DNA of 64,000 nt from Salvator merianae (taxonomy: Eukaryota > Chordata > Lepidosauria > Squamata > Teiidae). Position numbers and translations under genes: made by a program. The notes beneath the pieces were generated by a model. That model worked only from the letters and a program-made list of their open reading frames with translations. It was not told the DNA's origin and ran no database searches. Location: the NCBI GenBank assembly GCA_003586115.2, contig QVOM02000042.1, positions 31,983,679 to 32,047,678 on the forward strand, read 5' to 3'. Below are positions 23,881-34,312 of this stretch, one piece after another. Numbering within the stretch: position 1 is the stretch's first letter; each line of letters opens with the position of its first letter.

Positions 23881-24619
23881 GGCCTGTTCGCACTTGTAAC
23901 TAGCAAGCATCAAGGATGCTTGCTAGACAAGTAGTTTCGCACCACAGGAGGGCCGTAGCGACCAGCAGTGGACTTGATCCACTGCCGATCATTACTAGCA
24001 CCCGGACAAGTAAAAAGCTGTCCGAATCCTCACCGGAAGATCAAAGTGAGCTTCAGGTGAGGATTCGTTCGCACCTACCTCTTGGCAGCGGCGGCCATCT
24101 TCTGGGTGATCAGCCCGCCCATCATGCATTGCGTGATCATGTGATCACAAAATGCATGATGGGCAATGGAGTCCACCTCTTCGCGCGGACCCAAATGGGC
24201 CCGTACGAGGCCCCAATCGAGCCCACACCACTGCAATCAGGCCAGGGACGCTGGATAAGGCTGTGCTGTGCCCCGTCCGGCATTCTGGTGCCCGATTGCG
24301 GGCACGAATGGCGGTCACCACGGCAGCAGCCTACAAAGTGTCAGGCTGCTGCCAAGGCGACCGGGAGCCCCGTGTGGCACGCTGTGATGACGTCATCACC
24401 GCGCAGGCCTCCCGGTCACCATAGCAGCAGCCTGAGGCTTGCTGGCCGCTGTTGTGGCAAGCATCGGGATGGATAATGGCGTTCGCACTGGCGAATGCCA
24501 TTATCCAGCTTGGGGGCTGTTTTCAGGCCCCATAGTGCAGACGGTGTCTGCACAATGTGGTCTGTTCCACGCTAGAATGGGCTAATTAGCCCATTCTAGT
24601 GTGGAAAGTGTGAACAGGC
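23881..24619. mobile_element. CpG-rich non-autonomous DNA element, GGCCTGTTCGCACTT ends
   Basis: The left end GGCCTGTTCGCACTT is mirrored by AAGTGTGAACAGGCC at the right. The 739-bp body contains smaller internal palindromes, such as GTGATCATGTGATCAC at 24133-24148 and GCGTTCGCACTGGCGAATGC at about 24478-24498, and has many CpG. CTAC follows or precedes both ends, hinting at a short TA-containing target. A 186-codon open frame spans much of it but has no recognisable domain. A shorter, CpG-depleted relative lies at 53394-53812. Confidence 0.75.
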
Positions 24620-24629
24620 CCTACATTAA

Positions 24630-24806
24630 AGAGTTTTTCCTTTAGCATGCTCCACTGCATGTTTTCATGCCTGGAAGCAGGGCAGTTTTGTTGTCCACAG
24701 CTAATAGCATTCAGGAGTGGCTGTAGTTGTGGCAGTGGGGCAGTGCAAATGCACTTACCCAGTGAGTGTCTACTTGCTCACTAACAGGTAAGTGTGAACA
24801 GGTCCT
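24630..24806. mobile_element. Right-end fragment of the GTAAGTGTGAACAGG type
   Basis: TAGCATTCAGGAGTGGCTG and the end CAGGTAAGTGTGAACAGGTCC align with 11165-11285. It lies directly behind the previous element, so the two may be nested. Confidence 0.5.
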
Positions 24807-24809
24807 GAT

Positions 24810-25919
24810 GTGTTGGCCTATATCCTTGTCCCCAGCTTTGGGTCAGGTGAAGAGATATAAGCGAAGAAGTGTATTTCCTAACTCAGGATTAACTCAGATA
24901 ATAACAGTGGAAGTGGTAGTACTGGCAGAGTCTCTCTTGCAGATGTGCTGGGAGATCTTGTGCTACAAGGCCGCCTAGAATTTGAAAAGTGATGGTTTCA
25001 GACTTGACAGCTGGAGGACAGCAATCAAATCAGCCTGATGAAGGGGTAATTTGGATGGTTCTGTTGAGGAGTAATTAAGAAAAAAACTAAGAAAACAAAA
25101 TAACCAGCATCTTTGTTACTGGCACCCTGTGTTCTTGAGTACTTTCTGGACTGTTTCCTTAGTTTGTTTATATCCTGTCCACTGAGACTGTTAAGCTGCC
25201 AATCAAGTTGATCAAGTTCCTGGCTAGGGGAAGGAAATCTTACAAGAACTCTTGATATCCCAGGAGGGAAAAATTGACAACTATCTACAGAAGAGAGGTA
25301 TTAAACTTTCTAAACAATCAAGTGAGAAATGATCAGAGGTATTATGACCCAGTGAACAAATAACAGAGAGGGGTCCTTTTTTTTCCCCTGCTGGAGAGTG
25401 GCCAGCTCGTTCTCCTCTTGAAGGTGAAGTGTGTCCCAGAAGGCCTGGAGAGTTTATTTGTAATTAATCACGTAAGACAGACATAGCTCATGCATTGGAT
25501 AGCAATTTATTTATTTTGTGTGTGAATCATGTGAGCTTCAGATCTCTTGCTCTCTCTTTTTGCTCTGCAGTGTTCATATTACTTTTGTTCAACTCATTTT
25601 GTAAAGCTCAGTGAAAATATCAGCCCAGTATGTGTTCATTGTAAAAAAAAGGCCAGTAAAAGGTTATTTTAAAAAAGAAAAGATTTATCAGAATATTTGG
25701 TAGGAACTAATATAAGAAACTTCACTATTGCATACTCTGTATTATCACTTCATTACCTTTCCTGTGTTGATAAGCTCAAGGCTGTCTGTCCACTTATGTG
25801 TACATTTACCTCTGTATTTCTGTGTCCATTTCTGTGATTATTTATGTTTTCGTATTTGCCTCCAATAAAAATTATAACAAAAGAAAACAAAGGAATAAAA
25901 AAAGAAACTGCCTACATTG
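24810..25919. other. Unassigned DNA
   Basis: No gene or repeat is recognised. Confidence 0.4.
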
Positions 25920-26040
25920 CAATATTCCTGTATAAAATGATGGTACAATGCACCTGGAAAACTGCATGCAATTTTTGTTGCCACAGGAAGGATGGATTAG
26001 AAAACAGACAAATTAGAAAAGTTTCAAAGGAGGGTGACTA
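25920..26040 (+). pseudogene. Probable C-terminal scrap of a CR1/L2-type LINE
   Basis: ATGCACCTGGAAAACTGCAT gives MHLENCMQFLLP in one frame, similar to the PHLEYCVQFWxP motif near the C terminus of chicken-repeat-type reverse transcriptases. GAAAAGTTTCAAAGGAGGGT then fits the EKVQRRVTK region. It stops where a sequence like a DNA-element end (AAGCTGCGATCACAC) begins at 26041. Confidence 0.4.
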
Positions 26041-27574
26041 AAGCTGCGATCACACTGGGCACTTTTGGGGCAAATATTTACTAAGAATCACCCCATCTGT
26101 AATCACAGGAAAAAAAAAAATCCATGGCACACAGTTTTTAAAAGAAATGCCTAAAAGCCTCCTACCTTGTTTCTCCTGCTGCTAGCCCATTTTTCCAGGG
26201 TCTGGACTGGTCAGAGGCTACAAGCCTTCGTAATGATTAAAGAAGGAACATGGTAGAAGGATAAGGGAAGTTTTTATCTTCTGGTAAAGAATCAGGAGTA
26301 AAGGGAGTCCAGAACCAAGGGAAGCAAAGTCTTGGGAGAGTCAGGTCAGATAAAATGATTATTGTTTTTTCCACACAGAACACAGTTAATTTTGGAATCC
26401 TCTACCACAATGTGTTATTGTTGCCACTAGCTTGGAAGGCTACAAAAAGCGGCTGGGTATCGTCATCATTGGCTTATCGTCCTGATGCCTGTGAGACTTC
26501 CTCTGACATGGAAGGAAGTACATTACTGGAGGGCAGTTGCTAGGAGACATGCAAGCAGGGTAAGATATATGCTTATGCCCTGCCTGTAGGCTTCTATGGG
26601 AAACTGATTTCCACTGGTTTCCACTGGTTTCTGAACTCACCTTCCATTCCAGTTTGTTCCAGACCAAGCACAGCAGGTGCTGTGCACATCACGAGGGTGA
26701 AGCACTGTCTGGTCTAGACCAACACCAACAGAAATGCAGAGGTGCATAGCTATTCTGGCCCACACAATTGACATTCTGGCCAAAGCACCACCCACCCCTG
26801 CCAGCAACTGGCCCAGGCCCCATCACTCATACATCATGTTTGGCCCACAAATGCAGAACTGAACACAACAGTCTTTGAAGGCAGTATGCCCACTTCTATG
26901 TCAGGGAATGTGTAAGCTGCAATGACAATGTGATGGTGGTGATGCACAGATGTGTGATGTTTTGCTGAATCTGGTACATCCCTAATCTCCTTGTTCCAGA
27001 CCAAGTGTGGAAATGTTGATGTCTAGACCAGAATAAGAACCATTTGGGATGGTCCAGACCAGACTAGCATTAGTCCCATGTGAACAAAGTGTACTAGACA
27101 GTCACTTAGTTTGGTCTACACAGAGAATGAGAAAATGGACAGAGGTTGTTGAAGTAGAGGGACCACTGCTGTGATCCAGCAATGCATTTCTTATACTATT
27201 TTTTCTCTGGAAGGGGAGAAACAATTTAGTATGGAAATAAGTTTACATCCTGTATCCTTCTTTGCTAAAGCACATTTATGCACCCACACCCCAAATAGAA
27301 CTTTTAGATATTCTCTGTGTTTAGATGAATCTTTAAAAATGTTACCATTTTTGAAGCCAAAGAAAGTTTTTTCCTGGCACAGTTATATCCACTCGACGTC
27401 TACAATATCACATTGTTGGATAGTTTGAGGAAGGAGAACAGATAATAGTTCCCCATCTATACATAGTTTAAAATACATTTAAAAAGACAGTGATCTCAAA
27501 GAATTGGGTTAAAGGCATGACAGGCAGGATTTGAGCAAGGCAGAGTGCTTTAAGCAGGAAACCTCTGCTACACC
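26041..27574. other. Unassigned DNA, probably containing old repeats
   Basis: TTGTTCCAGACCAAG occurs at about 26654 and again at 26991, 337 bp apart, and GGTCTAGACC-like palindromes are scattered between. This suggests a decayed DNA element, but no ends could be fixed. Confidence 0.35.
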
Positions 27575-28440
27575 TTAATGTGATGGTATACCGTCTGCAT
27601 GCCACAGCTGCCCTGCCTATCAGATCAAAGCTGGGTTGCCTGTTTTGATCATGAAAGGTAAAGGAGGAAACAGCCCTTTTCCCCACCATCAGAGAATCCC
27701 CAGTTTTGATGATGATGGCAGGAGTTTTTCAAACACAGGGAATGGCCTCAACAAAAAGGATGTCCTCTCCCTCCCTGAATCAAAAACAGCTATAATCTTG
27801 ATTCAGGTAGGAAATGGGAGGCAACTCTCCCATCATGATCAAAGCCTGGGTGATCCTGACTTTGATGTTAACAATGAGGGAAGGGCTATTCCGCTGTCAG
27901 ATTGAAGGTGAATCTCCAGCTTCGAGGCTGATGTTGGGGGGAGTGTTATTGAACATCAATCATAAACACTGCACACTTCAATGGATGCACAGCTAGGGGT
28001 TTAAAAGCACCACACAGATCCCTCCACAGTAAGGAGCAAAAAGCATCTCAGGCACTGGCGTAGCAAGGGGGGTGCGCGGGGGGCGGTGCGCACCGGGCGG
28101 CGCCTTGTTGGGGGCGGCGCCCGCCTTTGAGCTGGGCCCTCCCGCCCGCCCTGCGTCCGGTTTGCCTTTAGGCGGCTTACCGGCACGTCCACCGCTCGCT
28201 CGCCCCGCCCGCCGCTCGCTCGCTCGCTCACCGTGCCGGCTGGCGTGCGCGCGCGCGGCCATCATCACAGCGGCAGCGGGAGTAGGCAGCTGCAGGGAGG
28301 GGCGTCCTGCAGGGTGGGGCGTCCTGCTCAGCTGTCGCCGTTCGGTCCGCCCCGGGTGGCGGAACATATAGCTACGCCGCTGATCTCAGGCTGTGATCAC
28401 ATGTAGCAAAAACAACAACTCAGAAGCATCTCAGAGACAG
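27575..28440. repeat. Repeat family X (copy 1), interrupted by a CpG-rich MITE
   Basis: GTCTGCATGCCACAGCTGCC and CAGATCAAAGCTGGG align with 48405-48450, and the regions that follow share scattered blocks. A third relative lies reversed at 60535-60850. The ends and class are unknown. The MITE at 28053-28382 sits in its right part. Confidence 0.5.
28053..28382. mobile_element. 330-bp CpG-dense hAT-type MITE with perfect 8-bp duplication
   Basis: The ends CACTGGCGTAGC and GCTACGCCGCTG are inverted. ATCTCAGG lies exactly outside both ends, at 28045-28052 and 28383-28390. An 8-bp duplication and CA(G/C)xGGCGTAGC ends are typical of hAT elements. The body is very rich in C, G and CpG, with runs such as GCTCGCTCGCTCGCTC, which makes it look like a CpG island. 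The duplication is perfect and CpG is largely undecayed, so the insertion is probably young. It codes for nothing recognisable. Confidence 0.92.
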
Positions 28441-28477
28441 CAGTGTGTGTCACTCATTCTCACATCCTATCTCTGAT

Positions 28478-28510
28478 CTTTGTCTTTTTCTCTTTCTCTC
28501 TTTCTCTCTC

Positions 28511-28541
<31 letters not shown>

Positions 28542-28566
28542 TTCTCTTTCTCTCTTTCTCTCCCTT
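28478..28566. repeat. (TCTCTT)n pyrimidine microsatellite
   Basis: Irregular TCTTTC and TCTC units over about 90 bases. Confidence 0.9.
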
Positions 28567-29131
28567 CCTTTCTTTTTTACTGTATGTTAAAACAGCCTGA
28601 ATGGGAGTCTTAGATGAAGTGGATCCATCTGTTAACAATCCCCATACACCTGCATTGCTCAGAGTACCGTCAATAGCATACCTGACACACCTAGCTGTAG
28701 TTAGGGGGGGGGAAATCCTCCACTCTCACAGAGCTGGGTATAAGGTTTCACTAAGAGCTTAGAAAGTGCCACCTCAAAAGCTGGCAGAGGAATGGGTTGA
28801 CAGTGTATTAACATAGCAAAGTCAGCTCTGGAGTAGGATTAGCACTTGCCTTGTCTTACCTTCCTCCTGGCTCTCTGTCCCTGCCTTCTTGGAGCCTGAA
28901 GATTTTGGGCCGCTGGGGTTTTCCTTGCTCTCTGCCTGGCCTCTAAATGAGATAAATATTTTTATTTATTTATGTCTATGAAAGCTAGTATGGGATGGCC
29001 AGGAGGAAAGGAAGAGTTAAGTGCTCTTCCTGCTCTAGAGTTAAGCTTGTTAGGTGTTTTACCTAGCACAATTGGTTCACATGTGAAAGGAACATTTCAG
29101 ATGCTTTGAATAGCCTTTGCAGTAGCATTTT
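28567..29131. other. Unassigned DNA
   Basis: No feature is recognised. Confidence 0.4.
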
Positions 29132-29310
29132 ACACCCAGTGTAGAACAATGACTAGATTGGTTCAAATTCCTTTTCAACCATCAAAGCTCAGTGGAAGAA
29201 CTTGAGCCAGTCACAGTTTCAAAGCCTACCTTACCTCCTAGGTTTCTTGTGAGGATAAAAGGGAGGAGAGGGTATGAGCTCTTGAGAAGAAAAGCTGGCT
29301 GTAAACCCTG
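29132..29310 (+). repeat. tRNA-headed SINE with L2-like body (MIR-type organisation)
   Basis: The B box reads GGTTCAAATTCC at about 29159. It is followed by TTGAGCCAGTCACAGTTTC and CTCCTAGGTTTCTTGTGAGG, matching the core and tail region that ends GTGAGGATAAA in squamate SINEs of this type. The A box region CCCAGTGTAGAACAATGACT is worn. Related copies are at 16185-16290 and 34160-35108. Confidence 0.65.
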
Positions 29311-29717
29311 AAAAACTTTTGCATTTCCCATTCTATCTCGTTTCCCTTTCCCTTTTTCTTATATTATTTTAACTCTATCGAACATGATGTGCAAATGGGG
29401 GCAATGTTTGAGTCTTAATGAAATGAAACATAAATGATTATGAACGTTGTTTTTTTAAAAAAAAAACACAGCAACATATTTTTCTTCAACGTAATTACAG
29501 TGAAAAATGCTATAATCCTCTCTGAGTCTTTGGAAAAGGGCAGAAGAGAAATGTGAATACATTCAATTGGTAATTATACATCCCCTACTCCAGATGTTTG
29601 GACATTATTGCAATCTCACTGGACTTCCCATCAGTTGATTCTAAGCTATAATTTCACAACTAAATTAGAAAGCGTAATCCATCTCCTAGGGATATATATA
29701 CAAATTACTATGTGTTC

Positions 29718-30591
29718 TAGGGATGTGCACGAAGCTTCATGCACTTCGAATTTCACGCAAAAATGGCATCTCCGCCATCTTCGCACGAAATATGAAGGGA
29801 AAAAGGGGCAGCAAATGCGAATGGCGAAGGTCCCGGCGACTTTCTCTGTCCTTCGAGACCTTTGCCATTTGCCGCAAGCTCCCTCTTTTTGGCCGCTAGA
29901 AGCTCCGCCTGGAAGCTTCACACAGCCTTAAAGAGGCAGAGACCGATCGGAAACGTCAGAAAAATCAATCCGATCGCTAAAGTTAAATGCTGCCTCTGTG
30001 ACAGGCAGCACTTAACTTTAGCGATCGGATTCAGTGAAGGTCTTCCCTTCGCATTGATTTTTCTCCGTTTCCAATCGCTCTCTCATTCCCCCTCTTCTGT
30101 CACTCGCACACGTGCACACAGAAAGAAGGGGGAGAATGAGAGAGCGATTGGAAATGGAGAAAAATCAATGCGAAGGGAAGACCTCTGCCGATCGCTAAAG
30201 TTAAGTGCTGCTTCTTTGACAGGCAGCACTTAACTTTAGCGATCGGATTCGGTGAAGGTCTTCCCTTCGCATTGATTTTTCTCTGTTTCCGATTGCTTTC
30301 TCATTCCCCCTCTTCTGTCACTCGCACGCTTGCACACCGAAAGAAGGGGGGGAATGAGAGAGCAATCAGAAACAGAGACAAATCAATGCGAAGGGAAGAC
30401 CTTCACCGATCACAAAAGTAGTGCTGCCTCTGTGACAGGTAGTGCCCCCGTTCGCTGCAAAGATTTTCACAGCGAAAACAAAAGGCTCCATTTTTGCGCC
30501 TATAGTTTTCGTGCAAAAACGAAGCCTCGTTGCTTCGCAGCGCTGCAAAGCGAAAAGGGAAAAGGGAAAAGTGCCTTCGGGCACATCCCTA
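29718..30591. mobile_element. hAT-like non-autonomous element, TAGGGATGTGCA family, CpG-rich type
   Basis: It starts TAGGGATGTGCACG and ends GGGCACATCCCTA. A perfect 8-bp duplication, ATGTGTTC, lies at 29710-29717 and 30592-30599. Ends of the form (C/T)AGGGATG...CATCCCT(A/G) and 8-bp duplications are shared with Ac-type hAT transposons. The centre is a tandem of 218-bp units, each a compound palindrome. Short open frames are present but have no domain. It must have been moved by a transposase encoded elsewhere. Confidence 0.92.
29970..30444. repeat. Tandem 218-bp compound palindromes inside the hAT-like element
   Basis: A 59-bp hairpin, CCGATCGCTAAAGTTAA facing TTAACTTTAGCGATCGG around a GCTGCC/GGCAGC stem, starts at 29970 and 30188, with a worn third at 30406; both steps are exactly 218. 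Between the hairpins lies a second inverted repeat, GGTCTTCCCTTCGCATTGAT facing ATCAATGCGAAGGGAAGACC, with a loop containing CACACGTGCACAC in the first unit. Confidence 0.9.
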
Positions 30592-30599
30592 ATGTGTTC

Positions 30600-30930
30600 A
30601 TTTCTTTCATTCAATAAATACATAAATAAATAAAAAAGACTCAAAATGAAGTACACTGCATTTTGTACAATAGACAATAGATTCTAAGTGATGGACTGAA
30701 TCATAACCTGGATATGATACTTCACCCAGCTTTCCAGACTTTTCTCCCTAAATTTATCTTCACAGGAATGCTTAGTTGACCAAATGAGGATCTAACATAT
30801 TACCTTGCTTGACTACCTTTATATCTGAGGTGCATCTCAACAGACCATCTTTCTGTCCTTACTTTATCTTCTGAAAATTGGTATTTGAAAATTGATGCAT
30901 CTCAGAGGTTCTCATTACTTTCACAACAAG
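30600..30930. other. Unassigned DNA
   Basis: A short AATAAATA run follows the element end; nothing else is recognised. Confidence 0.4.
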
Positions 30931-31040
30931 CATGAGCTTGTGCAAACTTCAGGAGGCAATAAAGGACAGAAGGGACAGGTGTGCTATGGTCCATGGGGTC
31001 ACAAAGAGCTGGACATGACTGAATGACTGACCAACAACAA
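30931..31040 (+). mobile_element. BovB (RTE-clade) LINE 3' end
   Basis: CATGAGCTTGTGCAAACTTC, then GGTCCATGGGGTCACAAAGA, GCTGGACATGACTGAATGAC and ACAACAACAA match the well-known 3' end of BovB LINEs of ruminants and squamates. Only about 110 bases remain, covering the last codons and tail. A strongly 5'-truncated insertion is usual for LINEs. Confidence 0.85.
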
Positions 31041-31849
31041 CGATCATTAACCTTCACAAAGGATCAAAGGATATATCTGCACAAGAGCTGTTTTAAAATG
31101 CTGATTATTCTTGGGGATTGAATCCCACAGTCATTCTCAGAACACACACACGTCCATCTCCAAACTCCATGTTGCTGCCATGAGTGGCTTGGACTTTAGA
31201 GGAGTGAATAAAATTGTATATTTTGTATACTAAAATAAAAGTATGTACTGTATTTGTCATATCTCGTTTAAAATACTATTTGTCTGCCTCTGCTATATGA
31301 ATAATAGCTGTTCTAGACAACTACAATCTGATTTTACATTGAACTATAGTATGGTAAAACATGAGACAGACAATTCTGTATAATGCAGTTAACCTCTTTC
31401 CCTTTTTCCTAAAAGTGACTAACTATATCGTTCTCAATCTTTGAATATGAGAAGCAAATTATCGGTCTAACTTAACCTATAGACAATCAACAGAATTAAG
31501 CTTTCTATCACGGTTCTGCAGCTTTGTGTCCTCTGGATATGTCTATTTAGCTCCAATTAATGTTAATTGGAATTACAAGGCATGCAGTGAAACATAACCA
31601 TTAACTATTATGGCCTTGCCACTGAGTATTAGGTACCTCAGGTGGAAAAGGTGTTTGTTTCTCCCCACCCCCTTGGATTAAAATAATATTAAACAACTGA
31701 GGACAATTTCTGTCTGTTTTTGTTTCTGTCTTTTTTCACCCTGCTTGCATTCCAACTGCTATATGTTTCAATGTAGAAAATTGAATATATTATCATACTC
31801 ACTCTGGTTTATGGGCTGGTCATGGTACTGAGTCTGAACCTGAGCCTGC
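31041..31849. other. Unassigned AT-rich DNA
   Basis: No gene or repeat is recognised. Confidence 0.4.
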
Positions 31850-32500
31850 CTTGGTTGCCCTATCAGATGCCTTTTGTCGAGAGAGATAGGGGTGATACAA
31901 CTCTGTCGGCACTCCTCAATCTTTCAAAGGAATTTAATACTATTTACAGTATTTTATTGAAATATCTATGGATTTTGAGAATTGGAGGGTTTGTGCTATA
32001 GCCATTCCACTCTTATCTCTGTGGCAGACTCCAAAGAATAGTTATGGGGTATTTCCACTAGCCTCCCTAAGAGCTCACCTGTAGGGTTCCATAGAGATCA
32101 ATTATGCTACCCATGACACAACTGGCAAATATCACTGGGAGGCTGAGGGAGGTGTCCTCGGTATGTTGATGATACCCAGCTTTACTTTTGCACTTCATCT
32201 AAGGCTCCATCCAGGCACCACTCATTTATTCCACTATATTTGCATATTCTAGAATAAAGCATGGATATTCCAGAATATTCATGCTTTATTCCAGAATATA
32301 TGAACATAGCAGAATAAGTAAGTGACATTTGGATGTAGCCATGGCAGAAAAGGCAGTTCAGGTTCTTGGCCAATGTCTGGATGCAGTGATGGGCTGGATG
32401 AAGTCCAATAGATTGAAGCTAAATCCACACAGGTTAGAGGTAATGTGTATTTCAGGTTCTTCTGTTAAGGAAGCAAAACCTTCTGTTAAGGTTACATTCC
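31850..32500 (+). pseudogene. L2-type LINE reverse transcriptase relic, split by a MITE
   Basis: Plus-strand frames give pieces of an L2-type reverse transcriptase: RGDTTLSALLNLSKEFNTI at about 31890-31945, CRVP near the GVPQG position at about 32080, and YVDDTQLYF at 32162-32188, the catalytic box with both aspartates. After the MITE at 32200-32342 the frame resumes with CLDAVMGWMKSNRLKLNP at about 32365-32425, a motif that directly follows in L2 elements. Several frameshifts and stops exist elsewhere. 5' and 3' ends are missing. Confidence 0.82.
32200..32342. mobile_element. Palindromic MITE, GCTGCATCC family, copy 3, inside an L2 LINE
   Basis: AAGGCTCCATCCAGGCACCA at the left mirrors GTGACATTTGGATGTAGCC at the right, with central GGAATAAAGCATGG-like arms. 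It splits the reverse transcriptase domain just after its active site. Confidence 0.87.
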
Positions 32501-32525
32501 CTGCAAAGAACAGTTATGCAGCCTA

Positions 32526-32582
32526 GGGCTGTTTCTACACAGCATAATACTCTCGTATGAGGCTGGAAAGTGCGAACAGCCC
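32526..32582. mobile_element. 57-bp miniature inverted-repeat element
   Basis: GGGCTGTTTCTACAC at the left mirrors GTGCGAACAGCCC at the right, with TA directly outside both ends (32524-32525 and 32583-32584). Only about 30 bases separate the arms. The ends resemble the GGCCTGTTCGCAC family, so it may be an extreme internal-deletion product. Confidence 0.6.
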
Positions 32583-32584
32583 TA

Positions 32585-33881
32585 AGAGTACAAACCACCA
32601 GGATACAGAGTGGGAAGAGCCAAGTTGAACAGCAAACTAAAAGATTTATTGGCTATTCTGAAAGGGAAGAACAGGTGGACTCTGAAAGAGATAACTTTCA
32701 GAAGAATATCTGAATTGTTTTCTGAAGTGCCTGAAAAGACCAGACCACCTCAAAAAGAACTGAAATGATTTACTCTGGGAAGATGTTCAGAATCTCCATT
32801 TAGATTTTATAAGGCTACTTGTCTCCTGTAGTGTAGGCAGGTACACCCGAAGTCTTCTTCATGGAGGGAGGAGAAGCGGTAGTTGAAGAGAAGTCCTGTT
32901 TCTGTGCAAGTGCTGCAGATCTATAATCTGTTCATTGCAGTTGCCCTATCACTGCCATCCCTGGATGTATACATTGTTTCTGTTTTCTAAGAATTGCATA
33001 ATTCATAATTATGCTAATTGCTTAATAAATCATTTTTGTCTGTTTAGAAAGATTTTCCAAATTTCTCTTCATGCATAGGCAGTGACTGCCTCTGGATGCT
33101 GCTTGCTGACCCTGCCAGTGTGGGGACCATATGATTTCATTGGCCAGGACATTTCAAACCTAGGAAAGGGTCCTTTGTGTCATTGAACAGTCCCAGCCTC
33201 CAGTGGGAATGAGGACATCAGATTGAGTAGTTCCCTTCAAGTAGCAACAACGTTGGCAAAATGGATCTTGAACAGTGCTCGTAGGGACATTTATAGCCCT
33301 CTACTGAGTGCTTATAGCAGCCTGATGACATGTTGCATGCAGAGGCTACAGCTGAATTACAGTACCCTAAGGTGCCATGGAGATTCTGCCCCAGTATTTT
33401 ATGCCACTGTACTGCAGAATTTTGTTAGGAATGGAGAGGAAAAACAGTAGACTGGGGCAGAAATAGTTTGCACAATGTATCTGGCAGCAGTAAAGTGCAC
33501 TGAAGGTGAACATTTTGGTCAGATATTAAAGTGAGAGTACCTGGCTCATTCCTATTTCCCAGGTAAGGAAGCTAACTTGACTAACTCCATAGGTACACCT
33601 TGGTATAGATTGGATGGTGTCCACATCCATACCTGGATTTCAAAAGGTAGTGTTGAGCAGTCAGGACCTTCAGTGCTACTTCTGTTCTTTTCCATCTACT
33701 CACCCTCCCTGTCTCTCCCTCCTTCTCCCTCTCTCCTTCCTTTCCCCCCACCAACTGTGCTTTCAGGTCTTCTGAATCCTTACTACAAATTTGTATTGTC
33801 CAATACAATGGTGTCCAATTAAAGCATTTTATTAATTCTAAGTTTTGGCTGATTGAGTTTGGGATGTACCTGTGAAGGTCC
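32585..33881. other. Unassigned DNA
   Basis: A pyrimidine-rich stretch lies at 33695-33750. No gene is recognised. Confidence 0.4.
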
Positions 33882-33933
33882 TCCCTCCCTCCCTCCCTTC
33901 CTTCCTTCCTTCCTTCCTTCCTTCCTTCCTTCC
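33882..33933. repeat. (CCCT)n / (CCTT)n microsatellite
   Basis: About four CCCT units run into about nine CCTT units. Confidence 0.93.
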
Positions 33934-34159
33934 GAGCTTGAGAAGTTTTACAACTGAAGCACAATGTAAATCTGGACGCAAACAGAGAAGTAGTTTTGCT
34001 TTTATATTTTGGGGGGGAGATGACAAGGTTGAACTCTTGACTTACACGAAGTTGCTGAATTAGGTGCAATAATATAATTTAAGGATACATTTAAGAATGC
34101 TTTCATGAAACATACTTTAAATACTTATTAAATAGTATTCAGAGAATTTCTTTCTTCTG

Positions 34160-34312
34160 AAGAGCCCAACGTGGTATACAGAACTTTCAATTCCTCCTTT
34201 TTATCTTCACAGCATCCCTGTAATGTATGTTATGCTGACAGGCAGTGTCTGGCTCAAGTCTACTCAGCCATCTTTCTTGGCCAAATGGGATTCAAGTCAA
34301 AAGACTCCTATA
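34160..34312 (-). repeat. tRNA-headed SINE, body part, minus strand
   Basis: TTTATCTTCACAGCATCCCT, ATGTTATGCTGACAGGCAGT and GGCTCAAGTCTACTCAGCCA match, on the minus strand, the squamate SINE seen at 29132-29310. The B-box part is TGGGATTCAAGTC. The element continues after a hAT-like insertion, at 35063. Confidence 0.75.

Noticed and set aside
23916..24476. 186-codon open reading frame
   Set aside because: It lies inside a DNA element with inverted ends, is rich in CpG-derived codons, overlaps another open frame in a different phase and has no recognisable domain.
28053..28382. CpG island suggesting a gene promoter
   Set aside because: The CpG-rich block ends exactly at inverted repeats and a target duplication, so it is a transposon and not a promoter.
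33581..34069. 162-codon open frame on the minus strand
   Set aside because: Much of it is translated microsatellite (Lys-Glu-Gly-Arg repeats) and the rest has no domain.
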